Part shown: piece after piece, positions 28,655 to 38,279 of the stretch
How the letters are laid out: each line of letters begins with the position of its first letter
Position numbering within the stretch: position 1 is the first letter of the stretch
Assembly (NCBI GenBank): GCA_022448365.1
Contig: JAKVCS010000003.1
Coordinates: forward strand, 434,001 to 498,000
Reading direction: 5' to 3'
Source of the DNA: Saccharospirillaceae bacterium
GTDB taxonomy: Bacteria > Pseudomonadota > Gammaproteobacteria > Pseudomonadales > Oceanobacteraceae
Length of the DNA stretch: 64,000 nt
The notes under the pieces: generated by a model
What the model was told of the DNA's origin: nothing
What the model saw: the letters and a program-made list of their open reading frames with translations, nothing else
The model's database searches: none
Position numbers and translations under genes: made by a program

Positions 28655-29350
28655 ATGTCACGTCTGTCTTTGCTTGCTGCTTCACTGACCCTGGGCTTCA
28701 GCCTGCCATCATCTGCGGATTTCAGCGCCAATATTGGTCTGGCCAGCGAGTACGTTAAAGATGGTGTTTCATTATCACAGGGGCGTATCACGCCGCAGGT
28801 CGGACTCACCTACCTCAATGACTGGGGTGCCTATGGCGGTCTTTGGGCTTCTAATCTGGATCAGAAAGGCGATAGCCGTTATGCCGAGTGGAGCGGCTTT
28901 GGTGGTTTCTACTTTCCGCTGACAGAGAGCCTGGCACTGGACCTTGGTGTGACACGCTATGATTATCTTGGCGATGCCAAATTTAACGATCAGGAATACA
29001 ATGAAGGGTTTGCACGATTGTTGGTAAACGATGCCTGGACCTTTGGCTTGCGCCACGCGAGTGACTCACTCGGTTCCGGCCACGATAAGCAAACCATCGA
29101 AAGCGCCTATACCATGCAAAGCGGATCATTCTCGATTGAGTTTTATCTGGCTCAGAATCGCTACCTGACCATCGACAACACCACAAATTTTGGTGGCAGT
29201 CGTGACGATTACTGGCACTTCCGCTTTGGCCTGGGCCGTACTTACAACAACTGGGATTATCGCCTGCGACTGGAACGTACGAACCTGGGCAGCGGTTTTG
29301 ATGGTGGCACCAACATTACCTTTGGTATGCACCGCTACTTTGATTTTTGA
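28655..29350 (+). CDS. TorF-family outer-membrane protein
   Basis: 231 residues with a signal peptide (MSRLSLLAASLTLGFSLPSSA). The mature protein opens with FSANIGLASEYVKDGVSLSQ, the hallmark of the TIGR02001/TorF family (..vs.tsdYryRGiSqs...paiqg), and continues as amphipathic strands ending in the aromatic HRYFDF, a typical beta-barrel C-terminus. These are proposed porins of unknown substrate. ATG 28655 is used because it begins the signal peptide; the frame is open from 28583. The hydrolase gene follows after 29 bp on the same strand. Confidence 0.85.
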   Translation: MSRLSLLAASLTLGFSLPSSADFSANIGLASEYVKDGVSLSQGRITPQVGLTYLNDWGAYGGLWASNLDQKGDSRYAEWSGFGGFYFPLTESLALDLGVTRYDYLGDAKFNDQEYNEGFARLLVNDAWTFGLRHASDSLGSGHDKQTIESAYTMQSGSFSIEFYLAQNRYLTIDNTTNFGGSRDDYWHFRFGLGRTYNNWDYRLRLERTNLGSGFDGGTNITFGMHRYFDF

Positions 29351-29379
29351 TTAACTTCTGATTCTTCGGAGATGAGGAT

Positions 29380-30198
29380 ATGGACGTCGATGTTGCTCCG
29401 TCTGAATGTAGCCGACAACCCAACCACCATCCTCATCTGGTGTTATTGCGTGGCCTGATTCGCAGCCGCGTCCATTGGGAGCATTTTCCGCAGCAACTGC
29501 AGTCTGCACTTCCCGATCACCACATACTGACACCCGAACTGGCTGGTAACGGTGAACGTTACTGCGAAACAACGCCTTTTTCAGTTGCAGCTATGGTGGA
29601 GGATATTCGTCAGCAAATTGCCGATACCCGCTCCAATCAACAACCTGTGCATTTAATAGCGGTCTCCATGGGGGCAATGATTGCCTCAGAGTGGGCGCGA
29701 CGCTACCCGCAAGAAGTCGGACAACTGCATCTGATCAATACCAGCTTCAGTAATTTATCATTGCCCTGGCAACGCATGCAGGCACCGGCATTTTTCTCTC
29801 TGGTAAGACGATTATTCAATCGACAGAAACTGGAAACTGAAATTATCCGCTGGACCATCAACACCGATCAAACAACTGGACTGGAGCAGCGCTGGCAACA
29901 CTTTGCCAGTACACACCCCCTGAGCCATCGCAATGCTGTGACTCAACTGTTATCGGCCAGCAGTTATCGGGGACCATTGCAGTCTCCGGTCCGGAATGCC
30001 TTTTTTTACTGCAGTCGGAACGACCGGCTGGTTAATAGTCGCTGCACGCAACAAATTGCCCAACACTGGGGGAAACCTCTGTTTATAAACGAGTCAGCCG
30101 GACATGATCTATCCATGGATGATCCTCAATGGTTAATCGACCATATCCTGGTAAATCTCCGTGGGTTAGTCGATAAGGGCATATCGGAAACAGACTGA
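29380..30198 (+). CDS. Alpha/beta hydrolase
   Basis: 272 residues, alpha/beta hydrolase fold. HPHLVLLRGLIRSRVHWEHF is the first strand and oxyanion region; the nucleophile elbow is AVSMGAMIASEWARRYP, with alanine instead of the usual first glycine; the acid is probably in FYCSRNDRLVN and the histidine in ESAGHDLSMDDP. GGAGATGAGGAT precedes the ATG, a strong ribosome-binding site. It may be co-transcribed with the outer-membrane protein. No specific substrate can be named. Confidence 0.84.
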   Translation: MDVDVAPSECSRQPNHHPHLVLLRGLIRSRVHWEHFPQQLQSALPDHHILTPELAGNGERYCETTPFSVAAMVEDIRQQIADTRSNQQPVHLIAVSMGAMIASEWARRYPQEVGQLHLINTSFSNLSLPWQRMQAPAFFSLVRRLFNRQKLETEIIRWTINTDQTTGLEQRWQHFASTHPLSHRNAVTQLLSASSYRGPLQSPVRNAFFYCSRNDRLVNSRCTQQIAQHWGKPLFINESAGHDLSMDDPQWLIDHILVNLRGLVDKGISETD

Positions 30199-30210
30199 CA
30201 TAGTGTTTAG

Positions 30211-30229
30211 CGTTTAAAAACGTTTTTTT
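30211..30229 (+). terminator. Weak Rho-independent terminator candidate
   Basis: CGTTT and AAACG pair with a very small loop and are followed by seven T. The stem is short, but position (12 bp after the hydrolase stop) and the T-run fit. Confidence 0.45.
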
Positions 30230-30311
30230 ATTGACTTATTTCTGCCGGCTCTATTTTTTAAAGGTATGGGAAATACTCGGCTATTTCCCGCTTTAGGAAT
30301 GGGAGGTACCT

Positions 30312-31112
30312 ATGGATCTTGACCACAGGCTGAAAGAGTTCTTCAATAATCTTTGGTTACCCTATCAGGCCATCACGCCACAGGCTGGAAAAATTCATTC
30401 GCTCTTGCAGCAACATGATGAATCCGTGGTCAACGATCACATTGCCGTGCGCACCTGGGCAGACTCACCGGTACAAATATCCCGCCTGGAGCAGCAATTA
30501 TTCGATCTCGGTTTCTTTGTATTTGATGACTACCACCTGACTCAGAAAAAGGTCTACGCACGCAGCTATAATCACCACCAAACTGACACCAAGATATTTC
30601 TCAGTGAGCTTAACTGGCAAGCACTGCCGCCGGAGTGTCAAACCTTAATTTCCGCAATGGTTGCGAATATTCCGGACAGCTATCCCAATGGTTTTAACAA
30701 CGGTTGCTTGTGGCCAACACCCAGCTATGAAGATTATTGCCAATTACAACAGCACAGCGAATACGCCGCCTGGCTAAGTGTGTGGGGAATACGAGCCAAT
30801 CATTTTACTGTTTTTGTTAATTCACTGCAGAGTTTCTCTCACTTACAGCAGTTGGTGGATGTGTTGCAACAGCAGGGATTTAACCTGAATGAGGCTGGAG
30901 GAATCATTAAGGGTACAGAAGACATTGGATTAATCCAGGCCAGTACCCTGGCAGACCATCAGTCGGTTTTATTCCGCTGTGGCAGTCGGCATCAGATACC
31001 AAGCTGCTATTACGAATTTGCTCAACGGTTTGATGTCGACGGTGAATTATACCAGGGGTTTGTCAGCACCAGCGCCGATAAAATATTTGAATCGACCCAC
31101 CAGCAACGCTGA
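30312..31112 (+). CDS. DUF1338 / 2-oxoadipate dioxygenase-decarboxylase family protein
   Basis: 266 residues. The family contains HglS, an Fe(II) enzyme that converts 2-oxoadipate to 2-hydroxyglutarate in lysine catabolism. The metal triad of the fold can be located: H43 in VNDHIAVRTW, H164 in RANHFTVFVN and E235 in CYYEFAQRF. It is shorter than HglS (about 460 residues) and matches the short group found in other bacteria and plants, so substrate identity is uncertain. GGGAGG lies 7 bp upstream of the ATG. No other lysine-degradation gene is nearby. Confidence 0.83.
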   Translation: MDLDHRLKEFFNNLWLPYQAITPQAGKIHSLLQQHDESVVNDHIAVRTWADSPVQISRLEQQLFDLGFFVFDDYHLTQKKVYARSYNHHQTDTKIFLSELNWQALPPECQTLISAMVANIPDSYPNGFNNGCLWPTPSYEDYCQLQQHSEYAAWLSVWGIRANHFTVFVNSLQSFSHLQQLVDVLQQQGFNLNEAGGIIKGTEDIGLIQASTLADHQSVLFRCGSRHQIPSCYYEFAQRFDVDGELYQGFVSTSADKIFESTHQQR

Positions 31113-31144
31113 GCCGTTGCCGGAAAAGACAACAAGATTTCCTC

Positions 31145-31651
31145 TCAGCGAGCATCGACCCAATCGATGCATTGTCTGGTTTTACCCAGACAAAGCGGCG
31201 AAAATTGAGTGGCCAAAACCGAAAATGGCTGCTGGCCATCCAATACGCGTTGTTTATAACGATCCGGAAACTCGACCCATCCTTGCTGGTTAACACTCGA
31301 AGGGAAACTGGCAATTTCAGGGTAATAACCAATCAGCGTTTTTTTATCGAATAACAACAAGCTGAAGTACTGCAGATAGTCGTCGCCTTTAATACGCTCA
31401 AGACCGATTAAGGTACGTGTGCCACTGTCCCCGAAGTAATACAACGACACAACATGGTCGGTATGACTGCCCTTCATTAATGGTGATCGGGTTGCATACA
31501 GGTGACGCTCCGTCCACTCAGGCGTCACCCATTTGGGCTGATTGGTAACGCCATCGGGTGTTTCTTGCAGCACTGAATACACTTCAGACAATACCGGAGA
31601 GCTGACCACAAGAGGAAGACACCAAAGCAGAGCATATTTTAATAACGTCAT
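31145..31651 (-). CDS. Exported protein of unknown function
   Basis: 168 residues with a signal peptide (MTLLKYALLWCLPLVVSSPVLS, cleavage before EVYS). The mature domain is mixed alpha/beta with two late cysteines (SPLCLGKTRQCIDW) that may form a disulfide. I do not recognise a family. ATG 31651 follows AAGGAAGGA; the frame is open to 31681 without support. It converges on the DUF1338 gene and lies downstream of rhlB on the same strand, separated by the palindrome at 31725-31746. Confidence 0.72.
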   Translation of the reverse strand: MTLLKYALLWCLPLVVSSPVLSEVYSVLQETPDGVTNQPKWVTPEWTERHLYATRSPLMKGSHTDHVVSLYYFGDSGTRTLIGLERIKGDDYLQYFSLLLFDKKTLIGYYPEIASFPSSVNQQGWVEFPDRYKQRVLDGQQPFSVLATQFSPLCLGKTRQCIDWVDAR

Positions 31652-31724
31652 TGTTTTATCCTTCCTTTTCAGGACTGTCATCCAATCTGACTTATCGCTG
31701 AGCTACGAACGTTTTTCGCATCGT

Positions 31725-31746
31725 TCAGCCTGATTAATCAGGCTGA
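31725..31746. repeat. Perfect 22-bp palindrome across the rhlB stop codon
   Basis: The sequence reads identically on both strands (arms TCAGCCTGATT and AATCAGGCTGA) with no spacer, and the rhlB stop lies at its centre. As RNA it could fold to a 9-bp stem with a 4-base loop. A second short stem (GAACG/CGTTC, 31704-31727) overlaps it on the minus strand. It could work as a terminator or as a binding site. Confidence 0.5.
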
Positions 31747-33137
31747 GTCAGTTCCAGTTTGGTGCCAAGGTATTTTTCCAGTGGTGGTAAGTTAAATGCG
31801 TCGTCTTCTGACACAAAGCTTACCGAGGTGCCTTTGGCACCGGCACGACCGGTTCGTCCTATACGGTGTACGTAATCTTCCGGATCTTCCGGCAACGTAA
31901 AGTTGATGACGTGACTGACATTATCAACATGAATACCGCGACCGGCCACGTCGGTTGCTACCATGATGTTGACATGACCATCGCGGAAGCGTTCCAGTGT
32001 GCGAATGCGTTTCTGCTGATTCACTTCACCTGATAACAACACCGCTACATGACCGTTCTTGTTCAACTTGTCACACAGGTTTCGCGTCAGATCACGACGG
32101 TTTGCAAAGATGATGCAGCGCTCAGGCTTATCGCGTTCAAGAATCTTAGCCAGTAGATTGTACTTGTCGGATTCTGCGACCAGATACAAGGTTTGAGTAA
32201 CCCGATCGGTGGTCACCTGTTCAGGCTCAATGACGACCGTCAGTGGATCAAACATCCACTGATCAATCAGAATGCGGACATCGTAGTTAAAGGTAGCCGA
32301 ATACAGCAGGGTCTGACGCTCCTCTTTCGGCGGCGTTGCACGAACAATGCGGCGCACATCTGGAATAAAGCCCATATCAAGCATACGGTCAGCCTCATCC
32401 AGCACCATGACTTCGATCTGGTCGAGATAAACATCCTGACTGCGCATAAAATCGATCAGACGTCCCGGTGTCGCCACCAGAATATCAACGACTTCATTGC
32501 GCAGCTGGTGTCGCTGCTCCTCGTAGTTCATGCCGCCTACGACAGTACACACATTGAGACCGGTAAACCTCGCCAGACCTTCAGCGTCTTTACCAATCTG
32601 CATTGCCAATTCGCGGGTTGGTGCAACGATTAACGCACGTGGCTCACTGGCATAACGTTGTTCAATTTTGTCAGTCAGTAACTGATTAAGAATGGTCAGC
32701 AGGAACGCGGCTGTTTTACCGGTGCCGGTTTGTGCCTGACCAATGGTGTCACGACCACGCAACGCAGCGGGTAAACTCTGAGCCTGAATCGGCGAACAGT
32801 ATTCGAAACCCAGCGCGTGAATACCTCGCATCACACTCTCTGGTAAGTCCAGATCATGAAAACGCACCTTTCCTTCCATTGGTTCGACATTAAAGTCGGC
32901 TGGATTCCACGGTGTTTCCTGCGGTTTCGGCTTGCGGTTCTGATTACGCTTGTTATTGCCACCCTGCTTTTTCTTCTGGCCGCCTTTGTGAGCCTGATGC
33001 TCTGCTTTGTGCGTATCACGCGCTGGCTGATTACTTTTTTTGTGAGCGTTACCTTTCGGCTGACTCTTTGTATTGGCTTTCTGTGCGGCTTTCGGAGCAT
33101 CTTTACTCTTAGCCGAACCGAACAATTTTTTTAACAA
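31734..33137 (-). CDS. rhlB: DEAD-box ATP-dependent RNA helicase RhlB
   Basis: 467 residues. Unwinds RNA, typically as a partner of RNase E in the degradosome. Residues 1-75 are a basic, Lys/Gln/Asn-rich low-complexity tail likely to bind RNA; the helicase core follows with the Q motif [13 protein letters not shown], motif [12 protein letters not shown], Ia [31 protein letters not shown] and [12 protein letters not shown]. The tail at the N-terminus and the [19 protein letters not shown] opening match pseudomonad-type RhlB rather than the C-terminally tailed E. coli form. epmC lies 12 bp upstream on the same strand, so the two are probably one unit. Confidence 0.88.
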   Translation of the reverse strand: MLKKLFGSAKSKDAPKAAQKANTKSQPKGNAHKKSNQPARDTHKAEHQAHKGGQKKKQGGNNKRNQNRKPKPQETPWNPADFNVEPMEGKVRFHDLDLPESVMRGIHALGFEYCSPIQAQSLPAALRGRDTIGQAQTGTGKTAAFLLTILNQLLTDKIEQRYASEPRALIVAPTRELAMQIGKDAEGLARFTGLNVCTVVGGMNYEEQRHQLRNEVVDILVATPGRLIDFMRSQDVYLDQIEVMVLDEADRMLDMGFIPDVRRIVRATPPKEERQTLLYSATFNYDVRILIDQWMFDPLTVVIEPEQVTTDRVTQTLYLVAESDKYNLLAKILERDKPERCIIFANRRDLTRNLCDKLNKNGHVAVLLSGEVNQQKRIRTLERFRDGHVNIMVATDVAGRGIHVDNVSHVINFTLPEDPEDYVHRIGRTGRAGAKGTSVSFVSEDDAFNLPPLEKYLGTKLELTQPD

Positions 33138-33149
33138 AACGAACTCCGG

Positions 33150-33695
33150 TTATAGACGGTCCAGCACAAATAACTCGGCGCTGAATTGACGGTGGCGTTG
33201 ATAATAATCTAATAAGGCATGTTTTAACACTTCGGCCCGGGCGGGCAGGCCCTGACTGAGGTAATGTTGCGCCTGAAGGACGACGTTATGGCGAAAACGA
33301 GCCAAACCTGAGGCAACCTCAACAGGATCACCATCCAGATTGTCCGTACTGACCTGAAAATTACGACCACAGGCTTCTGACAGAATCCACTCCAGTGCCT
33401 GAGGTTTCACCTCAACCTGCTCAAACTCACGCTGGCGATCGGCGTCGCGACCATCGGGTTCGTACCAATAACCGAAATCAACCAGCTGGCGGCGCTCTTT
33501 TCCGGCAATACACCAATGACTGATTTCATGGAGCGCTGACTCATAAAAGCCGTGGGCAAAAATTACCCGATGATGCGGGAAGTTCTGATCAGCAGGCAGG
33601 TAAATGGGTTCATCATCTCCGGCGACCAGCACCGTATTTTCTGTCGATTGGAACAGCTGGTTGAACAGTCTGATCAGGTCGTCAACGTTTAACAA
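33150..33695 (-). CDS. epmC: Elongation factor P hydroxylase EpmC
   Basis: Hydroxylates the beta-lysylated lysine of elongation factor P, the last step of EF-P modification after EpmB and EpmA. Conserved blocks are GDDEPIYLPAD, HGFYESALHEISHWCIAGKE (with the putative H-E-x-x-H metal site), FGYWYEPDGRDA and EVKPQALEW, nearly identical to the E. coli protein. 181 residues, the usual length. The start must be TTG 33695: an in-frame stop lies two codons upstream, no ATG exists before the conserved core, and homology reaches the first residues. epmA, epmB and efp are not in this window. Confidence 0.93.
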   Translation of the reverse strand: MLNVDDLIRLFNQLFQSTENTVLVAGDDEPIYLPADQNFPHHRVIFAHGFYESALHEISHWCIAGKERRQLVDFGYWYEPDGRDADRQREFEQVEVKPQALEWILSEACGRNFQVSTDNLDGDPVEVASGLARFRHNVVLQAQHYLSQGLPARAEVLKHALLDYYQRHRQFSAELFVLDRL

Positions 33696-33729
33696 AAATC
33701 AATTCACTCTGTAAGGACTTCAGGGCAAA

Positions 33730-35139
33730 ATGCACGCCCTCTTCACGATTCAAACGCGGAAACCTATCGGCATGACTTTCAAAGCTCAAGAATTACGAGC
33801 TCTGCGCCAACTGACCTTCCCCATTCTGGCAACTCAACTGGCTCAAATTGGCATGGGGACCGTCGACACAATGATGTCTGGCTATGTCAGCACCCGCGAC
33901 CTTGCGGCAGTCGCTATCGGCACCTCCATCTGGTTACCGATCTGGTTACTGCTGGCAGGTATTCTGGTGGCCTTATCACCGCTTACCGCACAGTTGAGTA
34001 GCGCAGGGCAGACAACCCGGCTCCCCAAATTGCTAACCGCGGCCCTGTTTACTGGCGTAGCATTCGGCCTGCTTGCGTCGGTTTCACTGGCGGCATTATC
34101 GCAGCTATTGCCCCTGATCGTCGATGACCCACTTACCGCAAATATTGCAGGCGACTACCTGTTAGCCATTGCCTTCGGTATGCCATCGGCGGGAATCTTT
34201 CTCGCATATCGCTTTTATGCCGAAGCACTGCATCATCCTGCACACGTTACCCGGGTCATGTTGATTGGCCTGGCGATGAATATCCCGGCAAATGGCTTGT
34301 TCCTGTATGGTTGGTTTGGCCTGCCGGAGCTTGGGGGCGTGGGTTGCGGTATTGGTTCTGCGCTGGTATTCAGCGGAATGGCCGTGGCCATGGCATTAAA
34401 TACCCGAAAGCATCGTCTGCCACCGCAAACGTCCTTATGGCGAGAGGTAATTCGCCCGGACTGGTCTCAGGTAAAAGCGCTTGTGGCTCTCGGGTTACCA
34501 ATCGGGAGTTCGATCTTTTTTGAAGTCAGCTTATTTTCTGTGATCGCCTTGTTTCTGACCAAACTGGGCCATATTACGGTTGCCGGGCATCAGATTGCAC
34601 TCAATATATCGTCGCTGACCTTCATGATTCCCCTCAGCCTCGGGATGGCCCTGACCGTTCGGGTTGGCCACCACATCGGCGCCAATAATGCGGATCTGGC
34701 GCGCCAGACCGCCTGGCTTGGCGTAAAAGTGAATCTGGCAGTGGCTGCCTTTAATGCCACCTTGATGGTGACGTTATCGAGCTTTATCGCCGGATTATAT
34801 TCACCCGATGCTGATGTCGTTAAGGTGGCCTCCGGTTTGCTGCTATTCGCGGCAGTATTCCAGTTGTCTGACGCTATTCAGGTTGGTGCCGCTGGGGCCT
34901 TGCGGGGCTATCAGGATACGTTGCCGGTGATGATAATTACCTTTATATCGTATTGGGCAATCGGCCTGACCCTGGGATATTACCTGGCCTTCTATGGCCT
35001 CTGGTTTAACCAGAATCAGCCTCTTGGTGCTGAGGGTTTCTGGAGTGGTTTGGTGATCGGTTTAACGGCAGCAGCGGTTGCTTTGAGCTATCGTTTGTAT
35101 AAGGTCAGTCAAAATCCTAAACAGGTGCTGGCAATGTAA
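33730..35139 (+). CDS. MATE-family multidrug efflux transporter (NorM type)
   Basis: Twelve-helix Na+ or H+ antiporter of 469 residues that exports cationic drugs and dyes. The N-terminal helix region has LTFPILATQLAQIGMGTVDTM with GYVSTRDLAAVAIGTSIWLP, the NorM-branch signature, and the second half repeats it with GLPIGSSIFFEVSLFSV and GHQIALNISSLTFMIPLSLG. ATG 33730 has AGGG close upstream; ATG 33772 (MTFKAQELRALRQL) is the alternative and would fit the usual family start better. It is divergent from epmC, with 34 bp between. Confidence 0.92.
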   Translation: MHALFTIQTRKPIGMTFKAQELRALRQLTFPILATQLAQIGMGTVDTMMSGYVSTRDLAAVAIGTSIWLPIWLLLAGILVALSPLTAQLSSAGQTTRLPKLLTAALFTGVAFGLLASVSLAALSQLLPLIVDDPLTANIAGDYLLAIAFGMPSAGIFLAYRFYAEALHHPAHVTRVMLIGLAMNIPANGLFLYGWFGLPELGGVGCGIGSALVFSGMAVAMALNTRKHRLPPQTSLWREVIRPDWSQVKALVALGLPIGSSIFFEVSLFSVIALFLTKLGHITVAGHQIALNISSLTFMIPLSLGMALTVRVGHHIGANNADLARQTAWLGVKVNLAVAAFNATLMVTLSSFIAGLYSPDADVVKVASGLLLFAAVFQLSDAIQVGAAGALRGYQDTLPVMIITFISYWAIGLTLGYYLAFYGLWFNQNQPLGAEGFWSGLVIGLTAAAVALSYRLYKVSQNPKQVLAM

Positions 35140-35235
35140 GCAATCGGCTAAACACTGTGTCATTGGGTTACTGAATATCCTGATTTGAGCCGTGCACTGA
35201 TTGGTCAGTCTATAGCAACATAAAAGGGTCATTGG

Positions 35236-36093
35236 ATGGAATCATGGCAGGATAAGCTACTGTACTGGGTTCAGTTGCCATTCCAGCGACTGTGGCACTG
35301 GACCCGAACCCTGCTGCTTATTACCGGCGCCTTGGTTTGGCTTGGGATTGCAGCAGTCAGCGTGTTTACCGCCCTGTTATTAAAAGACCTGCCCACCCGC
35401 GAACAGATGTCGATGGATAATCTGCAGCAGATCGCAAATCAACGCTTACATATGCGTGCAGAATTGAGCAAGACCTCAGCGCAAAGCCGCCACGCCACCA
35501 TTCACCCCTGGATTGACCTTGACCAGGTCAGCCGAGATTTGCTGTACAGCATTGTCTTAAGTGAGGACGGTGACTTTTTCGTTCATCAGGGTATTGATTA
35601 CGATGCACTGCAGGCAGCCCTGGCGGAAAATATTAAGCGTCGGGAATGGGCGTTTGGTGCCAGCACCATCAGTCAGCAAACGGCAAAAAATTTATTTCTT
35701 GATGGCAATAAATCGCTTACCCGAAAATTTCAGGAATTGATCGCCACCCGCCGACTGGAACAGGCTTTAAATAAAAATCAGATCCTGGAAATTTATTTAA
35801 ACATTGCTGAATTCGGACCGGATCTTTACGGCGTTAAAGCTGCAGCGCATTATTATTTTGAAACCACACCCGATCAGTTAAATGCAGTCCAGGGGGCATT
35901 TCTAGCACTATTGTTACCATCACCGCGCCGCTACCATTACTCTTTGGTCAGCAATGGCAACTGGTCTCCGGCACTGCGCAAAAAAATGCAGCGTATTTTA
36001 CGTGATATGCGCTTCAAAGAATTCATCAGTGCAGAACAATATCAGTCCTACCGTAAATGGCGTTATGACGGTTTACCAAAGAAAGCCAATTAA
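35236..36093 (+). CDS. mtgA: Monofunctional peptidoglycan transglycosylase (MtgA-like)
   Basis: GT51 glycosyltransferase that polymerises lipid II into glycan strands at the inner membrane. 285 residues with an N-terminal membrane anchor (about 25-48). Catalytic motifs: SEDGDFFVHQGID (E110), GASTISQQTAKNLFL, RKFQELIATRRLE and KNQILEIYLNIAEFGPDLYG. There is no transpeptidase domain. It is somewhat longer than E. coli MtgA (242), mainly before the first motif. AAAAGGG lies upstream of the ATG. Monocistronic, followed by a 284-bp AT-rich intergenic region in which I see no gene. Confidence 0.9.
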   Translation: MESWQDKLLYWVQLPFQRLWHWTRTLLLITGALVWLGIAAVSVFTALLLKDLPTREQMSMDNLQQIANQRLHMRAELSKTSAQSRHATIHPWIDLDQVSRDLLYSIVLSEDGDFFVHQGIDYDALQAALAENIKRREWAFGASTISQQTAKNLFLDGNKSLTRKFQELIATRRLEQALNKNQILEIYLNIAEFGPDLYGVKAAAHYYFETTPDQLNAVQGAFLALLLPSPRRYHYSLVSNGNWSPALRKKMQRILRDMRFKEFISAEQYQSYRKWRYDGLPKKAN

Positions 36094-36377
36094 GCCGAAA
36101 CACCATACTGACAATAATAATGAGTTCTCTTTAATCACAATCACTTAATAATTAATACACTGACTTTGCGCTTATCACTCTTATCGCAATACAAACATTA
36201 GATGACAAAACTGAGTGCTGTTTTTGTTATCGTGAGATAGAGGCTGATCTTCAGACGAAAATCAGCATATTCTCCAAAAATAGCCATCATCGACTCTGAA
36301 TATACACCACTGATTTACGCTTCGTTTGTTACCGACTGCATGTTAGCCTGTTATTTTAATTTTCGCCGGACATTCAC

Positions 36378-38279
36378 ATGCAAGCCGAAATTCTTGAAGT
36401 GATGCGTTTTCTGCAGGATCACGCGCCGTTTGCAGAGCTGCCTGAAGACACACAGGGCTTTGTCGCTCATCAAACAGAAATCAGTTATGTGCGAGCCGGT
36501 CAGGAAATCCTGAATTACGGTGATCCGATTAACGACCTGTATCTGGTGCGCAGCGGCGCGGTCGAAACCTATCGTCGCAGCGGCGACCTCTATAACCGCC
36601 TGGATCGCGGTGATACCTTCGGCCATTTTGGTCTGTTTATGAATCGTAAGGTGCGCTATCCGGTAAAAGCCATCGAAGACACGTTACTCTATTGTATTCC
36701 CGCCGATTTATTTGATGAATTATGCGATCGCTATGATTTCTTTTCCGACTTTTTTGAAAGCGACGGTACCGATTTATTACGCCAGGCCATTTCACAACGA
36801 GCGGAAGGTAATGACCTGACAACCGTAAAAGTTAAATCTCTGATATGCCGTGAAGCTGTATCAGTGACTATCGACAGTGATATACCGGAAATTGCTCGAA
36901 CCATGACGGAGGAGCGAGTGTCATCTATCCTGGTGACCGATCCCGACAAACCAATTGCCACCGACCCGGATGATGATGACGGTCAGGTCGTTGGAATTAT
37001 CACCGACCGGGATTTACGCACCCGGGTGTTGGCACAAGGACGTCCATTAACTACCCGTGCCGGCGATATTATGTCGGCCGACATGGTGATTATCGATGAC
37101 AATGCGTATGTGTTCGAAGCCATGCTCACCATGTTGCGCCAGAACGTACATCACTTGCCGATCGTACATCGTTCGAAACCGATTGGTGTCATCGCTCTGT
37201 CAGATATCGTACAGCACGAATCGCAAAACAGTCTGCTGTTTGTGCGCAGTATTCTATCCCAGAGCGGTGTCGAAGACCTGGCCGAATTGTCGCAACAATT
37301 ACCCAACGTGTTTTCGCGCATGGTTAATGAAGATGCTAACTCGCACATGATTGGCTCTGCGATGGCAGTGATTGGTCGCGCCTTTAAGCAACGCTTATTA
37401 GAATTGGCAGAGGAAAAGTTCGGCCCCCCTCCAGTGCCCTATTGCTTTCTGGCATTGGGTTCAATGGCGCGTGACGAGCAGTTAATTGTGACCGATCAGG
37501 ATAATGCCATTATTCTTGATAACGGTTTTGAAGCCGACAAACACGATGAATATTTCCGCCAGCTGGCTGAATTTGTTTGTGATGGCCTGGCACAATGTGG
37601 TTATCGCTATTGCGACGGCGGCATCATGGCAAACAACCCGGAATGGCGTCTAACGGTTAAACAATGGCAACAACAATTCAGCGACTGGATCGATAACCCG
37701 TCCCCCAAAGCGCTACTTCATTCATCCATTTTCTTCGATCTTGACGGAGTACATGGCAAACTTAAGTGGGCGAAACAGCTCAGTAACTTTATCAGTAAAA
37801 AAGCCAAACATGCTCCTAAGTTTCTGGCGTACTTAGCTCGCAACTCACTGAACCGCACACCACCACTGGGGTTTTTTAAGGGTTTTGTGATGGAGCAGGA
37901 TGGTGAACATAAAAACTCCATCAACCTGAAACGCCGCGGCACCGCCCCTCTGTCTGACGTCATTCGTGTTCATGCACTGGCGATTGGTTCACGCGCACAA
38001 AATTCGTTCGAACGATTAGACGATATCAAAGATTCCAACCTACTACCGCCAGGTAAAGCGCGCGATCTGAGTGATGCATTGGAATACATCGCCATGGTAA
38101 GAATTCGTCATCAGGCACTGGATATCGAAAACGCCATTGAACCAGATAACAATATTGAACCGGATAATTTATCCACCTTTGAACGCCGTAATTTGAAAGA
38201 AGCATTCCAGGTATTGGATAAAGCGCAGGCCTTTCTGAAATTCCGCTATCAGTCCGGTCGTCCGGTGGATGTACGCTAG
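36378..38279 (+). CDS. cNMP-binding/CBS/DUF294 nucleotidyltransferase-like signalling protein
   Basis: 633 residues in four parts: a cyclic-nucleotide-binding-like domain (about 14-125, EILNYGDPINDLYLVRSGAV), two CBS domains (about 150-285, VVGIITDRDLRTRVL and PIGVIALSDIVQHES), a nucleotidyltransferase-like DUF294 domain (about 330-470) with GSMARDEQLIVTDQDNAI, and the C-terminal helical DUF294-associated domain. The G-S-x-A-R-x-E and D-x-D pattern is intact, so adenylyl- or uridylyl-transfer, as in GlnD relatives, is conceivable. The exonuclease gene begins immediately after the stop codon. This pair often sits near carboxylate or osmolyte carriers; here a BCCT gene converges on it. Confidence 0.9.
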   Translation: MQAEILEVMRFLQDHAPFAELPEDTQGFVAHQTEISYVRAGQEILNYGDPINDLYLVRSGAVETYRRSGDLYNRLDRGDTFGHFGLFMNRKVRYPVKAIEDTLLYCIPADLFDELCDRYDFFSDFFESDGTDLLRQAISQRAEGNDLTTVKVKSLICREAVSVTIDSDIPEIARTMTEERVSSILVTDPDKPIATDPDDDDGQVVGIITDRDLRTRVLAQGRPLTTRAGDIMSADMVIIDDNAYVFEAMLTMLRQNVHHLPIVHRSKPIGVIALSDIVQHESQNSLLFVRSILSQSGVEDLAELSQQLPNVFSRMVNEDANSHMIGSAMAVIGRAFKQRLLELAEEKFGPPPVPYCFLALGSMARDEQLIVTDQDNAIILDNGFEADKHDEYFRQLAEFVCDGLAQCGYRYCDGGIMANNPEWRLTVKQWQQQFSDWIDNPSPKALLHSSIFFDLDGVHGKLKWAKQLSNFISKKAKHAPKFLAYLARNSLNRTPPLGFFKGFVMEQDGEHKNSINLKRRGTAPLSDVIRVHALAIGSRAQNSFERLDDIKDSNLLPPGKARDLSDALEYIAMVRIRHQALDIENAIEPDNNIEPDNLSTFERRNLKEAFQVLDKAQAFLKFRYQSGRPVDVR

